Assembly (NCBI GenBank): GCA_035306065.1
Contig: DATGOL010000207.1
Location: 31,962-95,961, forward strand
Reading direction: 5' to 3'
DNA: 64,000 nt
Origin: JBBQHX01 sp035306065
GTDB taxonomy: Bacteria > Gemmatimonadota > Gemmatimonadetes > Gemmatimonadales > Gemmatimonadaceae
Shown here: piece by piece, positions 25,305 through 33,663 of the stretch
Layout: every line of letters begins with the position of its first letter
Numbering within the stretch: position 1 is the first letter of the stretch
Position numbers and translations under genes: made by a program
The notes under the pieces: generated by a model
The model's input: the letters and a program-made list of their open reading frames with translations, nothing else
Told to the model about the DNA's origin: nothing
The model's database searches: none

Positions 25305-26174
25305 CTAGGCTCCCGACGCGACTCGCGAGGCGACCAGGGCATCCTGTTCCTCCAGCCACTCAACAGGTACTCGCATTGAATCGAGCACGCGCGGCCCCTC
25401 TACCGAGCCGTGCCAGTCCGATCCGCCGCTCTTCACCACGCCGAACTCGTCCGCGAGTCTCGTGAGGCGACGCTCATCTTCCGGTGAGTGACCCGGGTGG
25501 CGCACTTCCAGCCCGTCCAGCCCCGCAGGAATCATCCCCTCCAGTACCGCGCGACGCCCGAGCTGACCAGGGTGTGCCAGGATGGCCAGTCCGCCAGCCT
25601 GGTGTATCAGTTCGCAGGCCTCACCCAGTGCAATGAGCTCCTTGTCCACGAATGCCGGCCTGCCTGCACCGAGCCACTTGTCGAACGCCTCGCGAAAATC
25701 ACTTACGTAGCCGTGCTTTACGAGCACTGTTGCAACGTGAGGCCGGCCGATCGATCCACCGCCCGCTTCGTCCAGAATCTCCTGGAGCTCCACCGGAAGC
25801 CCGAGCTCGGAGAGGCGTTCCACTATGCGAATGGCGCGATTCAGGCGTGCCTCACGATAGATCGCCAGGCGCCCGTCCAGCCCCTGCACGTCTGCAACGT
25901 GCAGCGCCAGCAGGTGCCACTCGCGGCCACCGTGCGTCGTGCTCAGCTCGGCGCCGGGCACAACGCGAACTCCCAGCGCCGCTCCTGCCGCTACTGCATC
26001 CGGAACTCCGGCAAGCGTGTCATGGTCCGTGAGGGCCATTGCGCTCAGTCCCTTGGAATGAGCGAAACGAACCACTTCTGCCGGCGCGAGAACGCCGTCC
26101 GAAGCGGTGGAGTGCGAGTGGAGATCCACGGTCGCCGCGCGGGCGCCAGGTACTCCTGCGCCCGGTGAAGTCAC
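25305..26174 (-). CDS. PHP-domain phosphoesterase (RNase AM/YciV-like)
   Basis: Metal-dependent phosphoesterase of 289 aa. The PHP motifs are DLHSHSTASDG, LTDHDTLAGVP, GAELST, ILAHPGQ and GGSDWHG, which supply the His/Asp cluster for a trinuclear metal site. E. coli YciV in this group acts as a 5'-3' exoribonuclease and 3',5'-nucleotide phosphatase; the same role here is an inference. It starts at a GTG that overlaps the stop of the upstream 88-aa gene by four bases (GTGA), so it closes the seven-gene dehydrogenase operon. Confidence 0.88.
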   Translation of the reverse strand: MTSPGAGVPGARAATVDLHSHSTASDGVLAPAEVVRFAHSKGLSAMALTDHDTLAGVPDAVAAGAALGVRVVPGAELSTTHGGREWHLLALHVADVQGLDGRLAIYREARLNRAIRIVERLSELGLPVELQEILDEAGGGSIGRPHVATVLVKHGYVSDFREAFDKWLGAGRPAFVDKELIALGEACELIHQAGGLAILAHPGQLGRRAVLEGMIPAGLDGLEVRHPGHSPEDERRLTRLADEFGVVKSGGSDWHGSVEGPRVLDSMRVPVEWLEEQDALVASRVASGA

Positions 26175-26437
26175 GACAGGTAACCAGCCTCCGGCGACGT
26201 GTCGGACGCCTGCGATTGCTGGAACAGCCTGCGCAGGTCAGCGTCGCTCAGCTCGCGCAGCGAGCGCTCACGGGAACGAGAAGTCCAGGACGTATACCGT
26301 GTGACGCGCACCTCACGATCACCAGCCTTGCCGCGCACGAAGATGAGCCCGAACTCGTCATGCGAATAAGACGTCCTGAATCCCGACGGATAAACCTTCC
26401 AAAGTTCTCCGTTGAGTTCGATCTCCCGGCTAGGCAT
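26171..26437 (-). CDS. Conserved-looking small hypothetical protein in 2-oxo-acid dehydrogenase operon
   Basis: 88-aa soluble protein, no recognised family. The N-terminal half (IELNGELWKVYPSGFRTSY then GLIFVRG) looks like a small beta-sheet domain. The C-terminal half has a helix, RELSDADLRRLFQQSQ, then a short Ser/Asp-rich tail. It starts 3 nt after the 85-aa gene and overlaps the PHP gene by 4 nt, so translation is probably coupled. It has no Cys, signal peptide or membrane segment. Confidence 0.7.
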   Translation of the reverse strand: MPSREIELNGELWKVYPSGFRTSYSHDEFGLIFVRGKAGDREVRVTRYTSWTSRSRERSLRELSDADLRRLFQQSQASDTSPEAGYLS

Positions 26438-26440
26438 TGC

Positions 26441-26698
26441 TTACACCTCCACCCTGACGTAGATGCGCTGCGAGTCGAGCGGAGGCGTGGGTGCCGAGGC
26501 GTGGGCATCCGCGAGAGTCTGCGGATCATCTGCCTCGGTGAACTCCATGAATGCCCCCGGAAGATCTGCCTCCGCAAATACCGAGAAGCGGCAGTTCCTG
26601 TCGGCATAATACGCCTTGCGCTCACGAGCACGCACCAGGTAATTGTCCCGCTCGTGTTGCGGAACGATCAATCGCTGGACCGTCATTGACATTGCCAT
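26441..26698 (-). CDS. Small hypothetical protein, possibly dimeric alpha-beta barrel fold
   Basis: 85-aa protein, family not recognised. The pattern of strands with FSVFAEADLPGAFMEFTEA in the centre, after a helix rich in Arg (VRARERKAYYADR), resembles ABM-like ferredoxin-fold proteins, but this is only a shape impression. It starts 2 nt after the E2 gene, so it is almost certainly co-translated with the dehydrogenase complex. A role as an accessory or regulator of that complex is speculation. Confidence 0.68.
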   Translation of the reverse strand: MAMSMTVQRLIVPQHERDNYLVRARERKAYYADRNCRFSVFAEADLPGAFMEFTEADDPQTLADAHASAPTPPLDSQRIYVRVEV

Positions 26699-26700
26699 TG

Positions 26701-28038
26701 TCAGAGCACGTCCTCGGAGATGGATTCCAGTCGCTTCTTCAGGTCTGCCATGAAGTGGTCTGCATCCGCCCCATCCACGATCCGGTGATCGAACGAGATG
26801 GAGAAGTACGCGCAGGTGCGTATGGCGATGGTGTCTTCGCCGTCTGCTCCGCGCACAACCTTCGGGCGCTTCTCGATCGCACCAACGCCGAGTATGGCGG
26901 AGGTGGGCACCGGAATGATCGGCGTGCCCATCAGCGAGCCGAAAACGCCCGGGTTGGTGATAGTGAAGCTGGCGTTCTGAACCTCAGTCGGCTGCAGCTT
27001 CTTCGCTCGTGCCCTGCCCGCGAGGTCGTTGAGCTTCCTCGTGAGGCCGGTTAGCGAGAGGTCATCCGCCTTGTGGATTACCGGCACGATGAGCCCGTTA
27101 TCGAGCGCAACCGCGATCCCGATATTGTACTGCTTGCGGTACACGACGTCGTTGCCGCGCACTGCCGCGTTGAGCACGGGGAACGCCTTGAGGCTCTCGA
27201 CTACTGCCCGGATGATGAAGGGCATGTAGGTGAGCTTCTCGCCGGTCTGCTTCTCGAACTCGTGGCGGTTCGCCGCACGAATACGTGCGAGACGCGTGAG
27301 GTCAACCTCGAAGAAGCTGCTCACGTGCGCGTTCCAGCGTCGCGAGAGCGTCATGTGGTCGAACGTGAGCTGACGAATCCGCGACATCGGCTCCACTACG
27401 TCGCCAGGCCACTCGGGCACTGCGGGCGCACGGAAGCTGCCCGGCTCGCCAGCCGCTGCTGCCGGCGCGCCAGCCGGTGCAGGCGCTGCCGATCGTGCGG
27501 CACCGGACTCGAGGTGCTGCAGCAGATCCTTGCGTGTAACGCGGCCCGCGATTCCGGTGCCGGTTAACGCCGCGATCTCCACGCCGTGCTCGGCGGCCAT
27601 CTTCCGTACCAGCGGCGAGCTGCGGGTGCGAATGCGCTCCTCGAACGAGGCGCCATTCCCGCCTGCCATCGCTGCAGCCGCTGGTGCTCCGCTGCTCGAC
27701 GGACTGGGAGCGGCAGGGGCAGCCGCTGCAGCCGGCACCTCGGATTCGGCTGCGCCAGGTGCGGGAGCAGACGGTGCAGCTGCTGCGGCAGCGCCCTTCT
27801 CCGTTTCCAGCCGGGCGACCACGGTCTGCACAGGCACAGTCTTCCCTTCTTCAACGAGCACTTCCACCAGAATGCCGGAGGCTGGCGACGGAATTTCCGC
27901 ATCCACCTTATCGGTGGATATCTCGAAGATTGCCTCGTCGCGCTTTACCTCGTCGCCAACTTTCTTCAGCCAGCGCGACATGGTGCCTTCGGCAATGGAT
28001 TCGCCCATCTGGGGCATTACGACATCAATACGAGCCAC
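26701..28038 (-). CDS. 2-oxo-acid dehydrogenase complex E2 (dihydrolipoyl acyltransferase)
   Basis: Core acyltransferase that passes acyl groups from E1 to CoA. Length 445 aa with a GTG start. One lipoyl domain comes first (lipoylated Lys44 in ISTDKVDAEIP). An Ala/Pro-rich linker, an E3-binding domain at about 138-172 (SPLVRKMAAEHGVEI then GIAGRVTRKDLL), a second linker, and the catalytic domain from about 215 follow. The catalytic His418 and Asp422 are in SFDHRIVDGADADHF. Domain order fits branched-chain or pyruvate complexes. E1 subunits lie upstream, interrupted by a 135-aa membrane protein; no E3 gene is adjacent. Confidence 0.93.
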   Translation of the reverse strand: MARIDVVMPQMGESIAEGTMSRWLKKVGDEVKRDEAIFEISTDKVDAEIPSPASGILVEVLVEEGKTVPVQTVVARLETEKGAAAAAAPSAPAPGAAESEVPAAAAAPAAPSPSSSGAPAAAAMAGGNGASFEERIRTRSSPLVRKMAAEHGVEIAALTGTGIAGRVTRKDLLQHLESGAARSAAPAPAGAPAAAAGEPGSFRAPAVPEWPGDVVEPMSRIRQLTFDHMTLSRRWNAHVSSFFEVDLTRLARIRAANRHEFEKQTGEKLTYMPFIIRAVVESLKAFPVLNAAVRGNDVVYRKQYNIGIAVALDNGLIVPVIHKADDLSLTGLTRKLNDLAGRARAKKLQPTEVQNASFTITNPGVFGSLMGTPIIPVPTSAILGVGAIEKRPKVVRGADGEDTIAIRTCAYFSISFDHRIVDGADADHFMADLKKRLESISEDVL

Positions 28039-28041
28039 CGG

Positions 28042-28449
28042 TCAGCCTCGGTCGGAGGGTGCGGCGCCGGACCGCAGGCGCCTGATGGTCAGGAACGGAA
28101 GCGTGAGCAAGCCGATAATCGCTCCCGCAAGCATGTAAATGTGCCAGTTGCAGGCCGGCGTTCCCGGGTCCGGAACACAACCCGTTACGCCGCCAACAAC
28201 CTTGCCGAACAATACCGCGATCATGCCGCCGCTGAAGAAGCCTGCAACGGACATGAGGCAGCCGATTCCAAGATAACGTGCCGCATGCGGAGGATCAGCC
28301 TCTGCCGATGTTGGATTCGGCGCTTCCGCGCTCTGCGCGGCAGCACCACGTCCGTAGGCTCCGTCATCTGTCGCCTTCGGTGCGGAAGCCGCCGCATCAT
28401 GACCGGCCACCTCACCGAGCTCGCTTCGATCGTCGCCCTGCGTTTCCAT
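28042..28449 (-). CDS. Hypothetical two-span membrane protein inside dehydrogenase operon
   Basis: 135-aa protein from the ATG at 28449. A polar Asp/Ala-rich N-terminal segment of about 50 residues is followed by two hydrophobic segments (about 57-83, with GCLMSVAGFFSGGMIAVLFG, and 100-120, with IYMLAGAIIGLLTLPFL). Two Cys (GCVPDPGTPAC) lie in the loop between them. No known family recognised. It is 8 nt after E1 beta and 3 nt before E2, so it is embedded in the operon. A membrane anchor for the complex is one possibility, but nothing in the sequence proves it. Confidence 0.72.
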   Translation of the reverse strand: METQGDDRSELGEVAGHDAAASAPKATDDGAYGRGAAAQSAEAPNPTSAEADPPHAARYLGIGCLMSVAGFFSGGMIAVLFGKVVGGVTGCVPDPGTPACNWHIYMLAGAIIGLLTLPFLTIRRLRSGAAPSDRG

Positions 28450-28457
28450 ATGCGCGC

Positions 28458-29435
28458 TCAGTACTCCGCCAGGCGAAGCACCGCACGCACCACATCCGAC
28501 GTCTGCGGGAGCACGTAGTCCTCCAGCGGCGGCGAGTATGGCAGCGGCACGTCCGCGGCCGTTACGCGCAGTACGGGCGCATCCAGCCACTCGAATGCCA
28601 GCTCGTTGATTCGAGCCGTAATCTCACCCGCGATACCGCCAGTACGCGTGTCCTCGTGCAGCACCAGCACACGGTTTGTCTTGCGCACCGTTGCTACGAT
28701 GGCCTCATCGTCCATCGGGAGCAGGCTTCGCAAGTCAATCACTTCCACCGAAATGCCGTGCTCCTGCTGCAGCTGCTCTGCAGCCTCGAGCGCCTTGTAC
28801 ACCGTGGCGGCATACGTGATGATGGAAACGTCACTGCCCTCACGAGCAGTGCGTGCCTTGCCGATAGGCACCACGTGATCGCCAGCGGGCATCTCGCCCT
28901 TGATCCTGCGGTACAGATACTTGTGTTCGAAGAAGAGCACGCAGTCGTCATCACGGATCGCGGCTTTCATCAGCCCCTTTGCATCGCTCGCTGTTGACGG
29001 ATACACGATCTTCAGCCCGGGCGTATGCAGGAATGCAGCTTCCGGATTCTGCGAGTGGAACGGGCCTCCACGCACGTAACCTCCGCTGGGGCCACGCACC
29101 ACCATGGGGCAGGCAAGAAAGGCGCGATACCTGGCCGTGGCTACGTAGTTCGTGAGCATGTCATACGCATTCGAGATGAAGTCAATGAACTGCATCTCTG
29201 CAACGGGACGCATTCCCATGTGCGCGGCTCCTGCCGCTGCCCCTACGATTGCCACCTCGGATATCGGGGTGTCTATCACGCGATTCTCGCCGAACTTCGA
29301 CTGAAGTCCGTCGGTCACCTTGAAGGCGCCGCCGTACTTGCCGATGTCCTCGCCGAGAAGGAACACGTTCTCGTCGCGTTCCATCTCCTCGGTGAGTGCC
29401 TCACGAATCGCCTCGAGGAAGGTAATCTCAGCCAC
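28458..29435 (-). CDS. 2-oxo-acid dehydrogenase E1 beta subunit
   Basis: Beta subunit of a thiamine-diphosphate-dependent E1. The GTG at 29435 gives the family start (M)AEITFLEAIREALTEEMERD, 325 aa, and overlaps the E1 alpha stop by 8 nt. Conserved segments are VFLLGEDIGKYGGAFKVT, DTPISEVAIVGAAAGAA, PVAEMQFIDFI, GPSGGYVRGGPFHSQNPEA and EVIDLRSLLPMD. The sequence fits PdhB/BkdB. Which 2-oxo acid is used cannot be decided from sequence alone. Confidence 0.93.
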   Translation of the reverse strand: MAEITFLEAIREALTEEMERDENVFLLGEDIGKYGGAFKVTDGLQSKFGENRVIDTPISEVAIVGAAAGAAHMGMRPVAEMQFIDFISNAYDMLTNYVATARYRAFLACPMVVRGPSGGYVRGGPFHSQNPEAAFLHTPGLKIVYPSTASDAKGLMKAAIRDDDCVLFFEHKYLYRRIKGEMPAGDHVVPIGKARTAREGSDVSIITYAATVYKALEAAEQLQQEHGISVEVIDLRSLLPMDDEAIVATVRKTNRVLVLHEDTRTGGIAGEITARINELAFEWLDAPVLRVTAADVPLPYSPPLEDYVLPQTSDVVRAVLRLAEY

Positions 29436-30585
29436 GTGCGCCTTCCTTTGCAGACCAGGTTCCCCATCCTTCCGGACGCTCGTGCGCCTCAACAGCGCTC
29501 TGCACACCCGTGCGGAACCACAGTGGCTCTACCTCCGGCGGATCCGCATATACGCCAACCAGGGAGTCGGTTGGCTCCGGCATGGGTGACGCCTCGGCAA
29601 TGTCGGTGGCCTCATCGATGATCTCGATCACGCGCGCATCCATCGCGTCCAGCTCGTCCTGCTTCACGCCTTCCTTCTCCGTGAGATACTTCGTGTAGCG
29701 CGCAATGGGATCGTTCGTGGTTTCCCACTGCTCGATCTCGCCGGGCGGCACGTAGCTCTGGTTGTCGTGCTCCGCGTGTCCCTTGCGACGATACGTCATG
29801 AGCTCGATGAGAGTGGGACCTTCACCTGCGCGTGCGCGTTCAACTGCCTCTCTCGTTACCGCGTACGTTTCGAGCACGTCGTTGCCGTCCGCGCGCACGC
29901 CAGGCATTCCGTAGCCGATTGCCTTGTCAACAAAGGACTCGGCCGCCGTCTGCCTGTTCGTTGGCGTGGAGTACGCGTACCCGTTGTTTTCCACGATGAC
30001 CACCAGCGGACACTTCTGCACCGCCGCGAAGTTGATGCCCTCGTGAAATGCACCGGTGGACGTTGCGCCGTCACCGGTATACACAAGGCCAACCCGGTCT
30101 TCCCCGCGCAGCCTGAATGACAGCGTGACGCCTGCCATTACCGGCACCATGTCTCCCAGGTGCGAGATCTGCCCGAGAAAGCCACGTGTCTCGCCAGGCG
30201 CGCCGATGTCACCGAAGTGAATGTTCAGTTCGCGACCGCGGGTAGGTGAGTCTCCCTTTGCCATGTACTGGCGCAGCACCTCAACCGGCGTGGCGCCCTG
30301 CACGAGCATCGAGCCCAGGTTGCGGATCAGCGGCGAGAGAACATCGCCCTTGCTGCGATCCAGCGCATAGGCGCTGCCAACCGCATCTGCTTCCTGACCC
30401 AGCGAACGAAACAGCCCTCCCACAACCTTGGTCTGACGATAGAGGTTCACAAGCCGCTCCTCGAGGGAGCGCGTCAGGCGCATGTAGTGGTACAGTTCCA
30501 GCTTGGCGTCACGACCCAGTCCGGACACATTGCCGGACGTGCCGCGGCGCGCACTCGCGCGCGAACGCGCGGACCTTGTTGACAT
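29428..30585 (-). CDS. 2-oxo-acid dehydrogenase E1 alpha subunit
   Basis: Alpha subunit of the thiamine-diphosphate E1 component, 385 aa from the ATG at 30585. The N-terminus is an Arg/Ser-rich stretch of about 25 residues. Family motifs are RSLEERLVNLYRQTKV, SLGQEADAVGSAYAL, the TPP motif GDGATSTGAFHEGINFAAV, then VIVENNGYAYSTPTNRQ and MTYRRKGHAEHDNQSY. The sequence leans to branched-chain/acetoin-type E1 rather than homodimeric AceE. The start has no clear ribosome site. It is the first gene of the seven-gene operon E1a-E1b-membrane protein-E2-85aa-88aa-PHP, after a hairpin. Confidence 0.92.
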   Translation of the reverse strand: MSTRSARSRASARRGTSGNVSGLGRDAKLELYHYMRLTRSLEERLVNLYRQTKVVGGLFRSLGQEADAVGSAYALDRSKGDVLSPLIRNLGSMLVQGATPVEVLRQYMAKGDSPTRGRELNIHFGDIGAPGETRGFLGQISHLGDMVPVMAGVTLSFRLRGEDRVGLVYTGDGATSTGAFHEGINFAAVQKCPLVVIVENNGYAYSTPTNRQTAAESFVDKAIGYGMPGVRADGNDVLETYAVTREAVERARAGEGPTLIELMTYRRKGHAEHDNQSYVPPGEIEQWETTNDPIARYTKYLTEKEGVKQDELDAMDARVIEIIDEATDIAEASPMPEPTDSLVGVYADPPEVEPLWFRTGVQSAVEAHERPEGWGTWSAKEGARG

Positions 30586-30620
30586 GAAAAACGGACGAAA
30601 AGGAGATGGGCCGCAGCCAC

Positions 30621-30645
30621 GGAGCCCGCGCACTTCGCGGGCTCC
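30621..30645 (-). terminator. Hairpin separating the inositol-lipid and dehydrogenase operons
   Basis: Perfect 10-bp inverted repeat (GGAGCCCGCG / CGCGGGCTCC) with a 5-nt loop, 15 nt after the stop of the gene at 30661. No T-run follows on the minus strand. Placed as expected for a terminator of the upstream unit. Confidence 0.65.
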
Positions 30646-30660
30646 GCCGGATGGCCGGGC

Positions 30661-30954
30661 TTAGTACGCCGCTTCCGGTACGTGCCTTGGATCGAGTGCC
30701 CTGTGAAGGCGAACGAAGAATTTCTTCACGTTTCGGTCCAAGCGGCTCTCGCCTATCTGGTCCGTCTGTGCCTCCACGAAGGTGTAGTGCCCGCCCTCGG
30801 CCTTCACCAGCAGCTTCAGGTTGCCGAGCTCGCCGGAAAAGCCGCGGGAGTACAGGTCGCGCGCCGTACTCGTCATGCCTAACGTAGAGAAGTAGCCGTC
30901 GGCAATGTTGAGCACTTCGTCAAGCGGAAGCTGCGTACGATGGAAATGCTTCAT
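30661..30954 (-). CDS. Small hypothetical protein downstream of inositol-phosphate synthase
   Basis: 97-aa soluble protein (MKHFHRTQLPLDEVL), family not recognised. A helix and a strand-rich centre (GELGNLKLLVKAEGGHYTFV then EAQTDQIGESRLDRNVKKFF) suggest a compact alpha/beta fold. The ATG at 30954 lies 13 nt after the lipoprotein stop; an ATG at 30990 is possible but would overlap that gene. It is the last gene before the hairpin at 30621-30645. No Cys or export signal. Confidence 0.7.
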   Translation of the reverse strand: MKHFHRTQLPLDEVLNIADGYFSTLGMTSTARDLYSRGFSGELGNLKLLVKAEGGHYTFVEAQTDQIGESRLDRNVKKFFVRLHRALDPRHVPEAAY

Positions 30955-30967
30955 GATCGCTTGCAGT

Positions 30968-31417
30968 TCAGGCGCCCGGATCGTTGCCAAGCTGCTCGTC
31001 TACCGAGCGCTCGGCACCAACTTCCTGCTGCCATTCCACCTTCTCCAGCGCCTGCGTGGAATCGCTGCGGAACTCGATGGCCATTCCCCACTGGCCCGCG
31101 GTGGGGAACATCACGGCAGCAGAGTAGCTGCCAAGTTCCGCACCGCGCGCAAGTCCATCCCACACGGTTACCCGCTGGATGGTCGATGCATACAGGCGAC
31201 CTTCACCGCCCTCGATGGGCTGGCGCGAATCCCTGTCCCGAACCGTCACGTTCCATACGACTCGCTCCACCGAATACGGCGGCAGCGGCTCCGGCGTGAT
31301 CAGGAAGGTGTAGGATTCCGAAGAGAGACGGAGCGCGGGCCGCTCCTCGCTGTCGCACGCGACAGCGAGGAGTAGCGCAGCAACCGCTGCAACACGAGCG
31401 GTTCGGAGTTGCATCAT
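30968..31417 (-). CDS. Predicted lipoprotein of unknown function
   Basis: 149-aa protein with a lipoprotein signal: MMQLRTARVAAVAALLLAVAC, with the lipobox ending at Cys21, then an acidic DSEER. Downstream the sequence is beta-rich (LPPYSVERVVWNVTVRDRDS, GQWGMAIEFRSD), compatible with an Ig-like or YtkA-like fold. ATGA overlap with the inositol-phosphate synthase gene indicates coupling. Asp at +2 would favour inner-membrane retention under E. coli rules, which may not apply here. Confidence 0.8.
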   Translation of the reverse strand: MMQLRTARVAAVAALLLAVACDSEERPALRLSSESYTFLITPEPLPPYSVERVVWNVTVRDRDSRQPIEGGEGRLYASTIQRVTVWDGLARGAELGSYSAAVMFPTAGQWGMAIEFRSDSTQALEKVEWQQEVGAERSVDEQLGNDPGA

Positions 31418-32745
31418 GATGCGTAGTACTCCAGGCCGAGGTGGGTGATCTGCTCCTCACCCATGAGGTGACGGAGTGTGTTCTTCAACTTCGTCTTCTG
31501 GATGAACAGATCGTGTTCCGGCTCCAGGCCGGGCGCCGTCATGGGGCTCTTGTAGTAGAACGAGAGCCACTCCTGGATACCCTTCAGCCCCGCCCGGTGC
31601 GCGAAGTCCGAGAACAGCGCCAGGTCCAGCACCAGCGGAGCAGCAAGAATCGAATCGCGGCAGAGGAAATTCACCTTGATCTGCATGGGATAGCCCATCC
31701 ATCCCACGATGTCGATGTTGTCCCAGCCTTCCTTGTTGTCGCCTCGCGGGGGATAGTAGTTGATCCGCACCACGTGCGAGAAGTCCTTGTACAGCTCGGG
31801 GTACATCTCCGGCTGCAGAACCGTGTGCAACACGCTCAGCTTGGACTCCTCCTTCGTCTTGAACGAAGCAGGATCGTCCAGCACTTCGCCGTCGCGATTG
31901 CCGAGAATGTTCGTGGAGTACCAGCCGGCAAGGCCGAGCATGCGGGCCTTGATGCCTGGTGCAATCACCGTCTTCAACCAGGTCTGTCCGGTCTTGAAGT
32001 CCTTCCCGGAAATGGGCACGCCGCGCTGGTTTGCCAGCGCCACGAGCGCGGGGGTATCCACGGACAGGTTCGGAGCGCCATTCGCGAACGGCACGTCCTC
32101 CATGATGGATGCCCACGCGTAAAGCATGGACGGCGCAATGTTCTCGTCGTTCGCTTCCATTGCGGCTTCGAACGCCTCGATGGTCTGGTGTACCGGGCCC
32201 GGCTTGATGTAGGCCTCGGTGGATGCACACCACACCATCACGCAGCGATCAACGTCGTTCGTCTTCCGGAAGTTCCGGATGTCCTCGCGAAGCTGCTCTG
32301 CCAGGTCACGCTTGGTCTTTCCGGTCTTCACGTTCGTGGCACCCGTCAGGCGCGTGACGTACTTCTGGTCGAACACGGCGGGCATTGGCTTGATGCCCTC
32401 GAGGAAGTCCGCGATGGGCGCAATGTCGCGCTCCTCGAGAACCCCTGCAGTGCGCGCAGCGGCGAGCGCGTCTTCCGGAATCGGGTCCCAGCCGCCGAAT
32501 ACCATGTCGTTCAAGTCGGCAAGCGGCACGAAGTCACGGATGCGTGGCGCGCGCTGGTCCGTTCGCTTTCCGAGACGGATGGTGGCCATCTGCGTGAGCG
32601 AGCCAATGGGCTGGCTCTTGCCGCGTCGCACGCTTTCAACGCCGGCAATGAATGTTGTGGCGACAGCCCCAAGGCCGGGGATGAGCACGCCAAGCCGGCC
32701 CTTGGCCGGTGCTATCGAAGAGGTGCCGGAATCAGTGCCCTGCAC
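31414..32745 (-). CDS. ino1: Myo-inositol-3-phosphate synthase
   Basis: NAD-dependent cyclase that turns glucose-6-phosphate into myo-inositol-3-phosphate. Length 443 aa with a GTG start. The NAD motif is VLIPGLGAVATTFIAG; SLTQMATIRLGKR, DVDRCVMVWCASTEAY, DFKTGQTWLKTVIAPG and GWYSTNILGNRDGEVL are the conserved substrate and NAD contacts. The region DIVGWMGYPMQIKVNFLCRD confirms the family. It starts 9 nt after a CDP-alcohol phosphatidyltransferase gene, so its product probably supplies the inositol headgroup for a phospholipid. Confidence 0.95.
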   Translation of the reverse strand: MQGTDSGTSSIAPAKGRLGVLIPGLGAVATTFIAGVESVRRGKSQPIGSLTQMATIRLGKRTDQRAPRIRDFVPLADLNDMVFGGWDPIPEDALAAARTAGVLEERDIAPIADFLEGIKPMPAVFDQKYVTRLTGATNVKTGKTKRDLAEQLREDIRNFRKTNDVDRCVMVWCASTEAYIKPGPVHQTIEAFEAAMEANDENIAPSMLYAWASIMEDVPFANGAPNLSVDTPALVALANQRGVPISGKDFKTGQTWLKTVIAPGIKARMLGLAGWYSTNILGNRDGEVLDDPASFKTKEESKLSVLHTVLQPEMYPELYKDFSHVVRINYYPPRGDNKEGWDNIDIVGWMGYPMQIKVNFLCRDSILAAPLVLDLALFSDFAHRAGLKGIQEWLSFYYKSPMTAPGLEPEHDLFIQKTKLKNTLRHLMGEEQITHLGLEYYAS

Positions 32746-32754
32746 GTGTTGCTC

Positions 32755-33498
32755 CTATCGGGGGATGACATGTGACGGCGCGCTGACGGAGCTCCGGGTG
32801 CCGGCTGAGCCGTTCTCACCGGAGGAGGCGTCTGCAACCGTCGGAATCTCAGCGTCAAGCAAAGCCGCGCTGGAACCAGGCCCCGCTGCATGCGTGGCCT
32901 CATACACAAAGCGAATACGCTGATACGCCGTAATCCACGCCGTTACGGTGAGGAGCACGACGATTCCCGCAAGCACCAACCCTCCGAACGCGAGCCCGAA
33001 GAACGCCTGCGGGGCGGACAGCAGCGTAACCCTTTCGGGTCGCTGCATTATACCCACCTTGGCGTCAATACCGAGTGCCTCGGCACGGGCGCGGGTGTAC
33101 GACACCAGAAATGTACCGATAATGCCAGCCACGGTCACTGCAAGCATCAGGTGGCTGCCATACGCTACGCTCGACCCGTAAAACACCGCCAGCCCGCCCA
33201 GCACGGCACCGTCGGCCACACGATCGAGCGTGGAATCGTAGAAAGCGCCGAACACGGTGGAACGCCCCGTACGCCTGGCAACCGTACCGTCCAGCACGTC
33301 GAACAGGGCCGTGAGGCCGAGTATCCAGCCCGCGGTGCGAATTCGTCCGGTGGCGAACACCACACCACCCAGCACGGAGCACAGCGTGCCGATGGTGGTG
33401 ATGGTGTTGGGATTGACCCGGCGCCGCACCATGAAGTCGGCCACCGGCTCGATCACCTTCAGGTAGCCGCGTTGTATCGACTCCCAGAGTCGTTTCAT
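32755..33498 (-). CDS. CDP-alcohol phosphatidyltransferase, likely phosphatidylinositol-phosphate synthase
   Basis: Membrane enzyme joining CDP-diacylglycerol to an alcohol headgroup. The CDP-alcohol phosphatidyltransferase motif is complete: DVLDGTVARRTG then GAFYDSTLDRVAD, with the Asp residues that hold the metal. About five or six membrane spans lie between residues 38 and 195, and RAEALGIDAKVGIMQRPERV resembles the PIP-synthase region of actinobacterial enzymes. The polar C-terminus of about 45 residues is Ser/Ala-rich. Directly upstream of ino1 (9 nt), so inositol-1-phosphate is the likely acceptor; phosphatidylglycerophosphate synthesis is the alternative. Confidence 0.83.
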   Translation of the reverse strand: MKRLWESIQRGYLKVIEPVADFMVRRRVNPNTITTIGTLCSVLGGVVFATGRIRTAGWILGLTALFDVLDGTVARRTGRSTVFGAFYDSTLDRVADGAVLGGLAVFYGSSVAYGSHLMLAVTVAGIIGTFLVSYTRARAEALGIDAKVGIMQRPERVTLLSAPQAFFGLAFGGLVLAGIVVLLTVTAWITAYQRIRFVYEATHAAGPGSSAALLDAEIPTVADASSGENGSAGTRSSVSAPSHVIPR

Positions 33499-33663
33499 GC
33501 ACCGGGGAGAGCGGGACGTTCTCTAGCTCGCTTCCCCTGTTCGGAAGACGAGTACGACAGGCAGGCTGAACCTCCTGTAACACACGGAGTTTCAGCCGGA
33601 TATACTACCGGGTCAGACGTAGCGGGGCAACTGAGCGACCTCTTGCGTACGCACCACACCGCT

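Noticed and set aside
31441..32775. Plus-strand open frame antisense to ino1
   Set aside because: ino1 is conserved throughout, and the mirror frame shows no family.
33590..33610. GGATATACTACC -10-like box upstream of the phosphatidyltransferase gene
   Set aside because: It reads in the plus direction, away from the gene, and has no convincing -35 box at the right distance.
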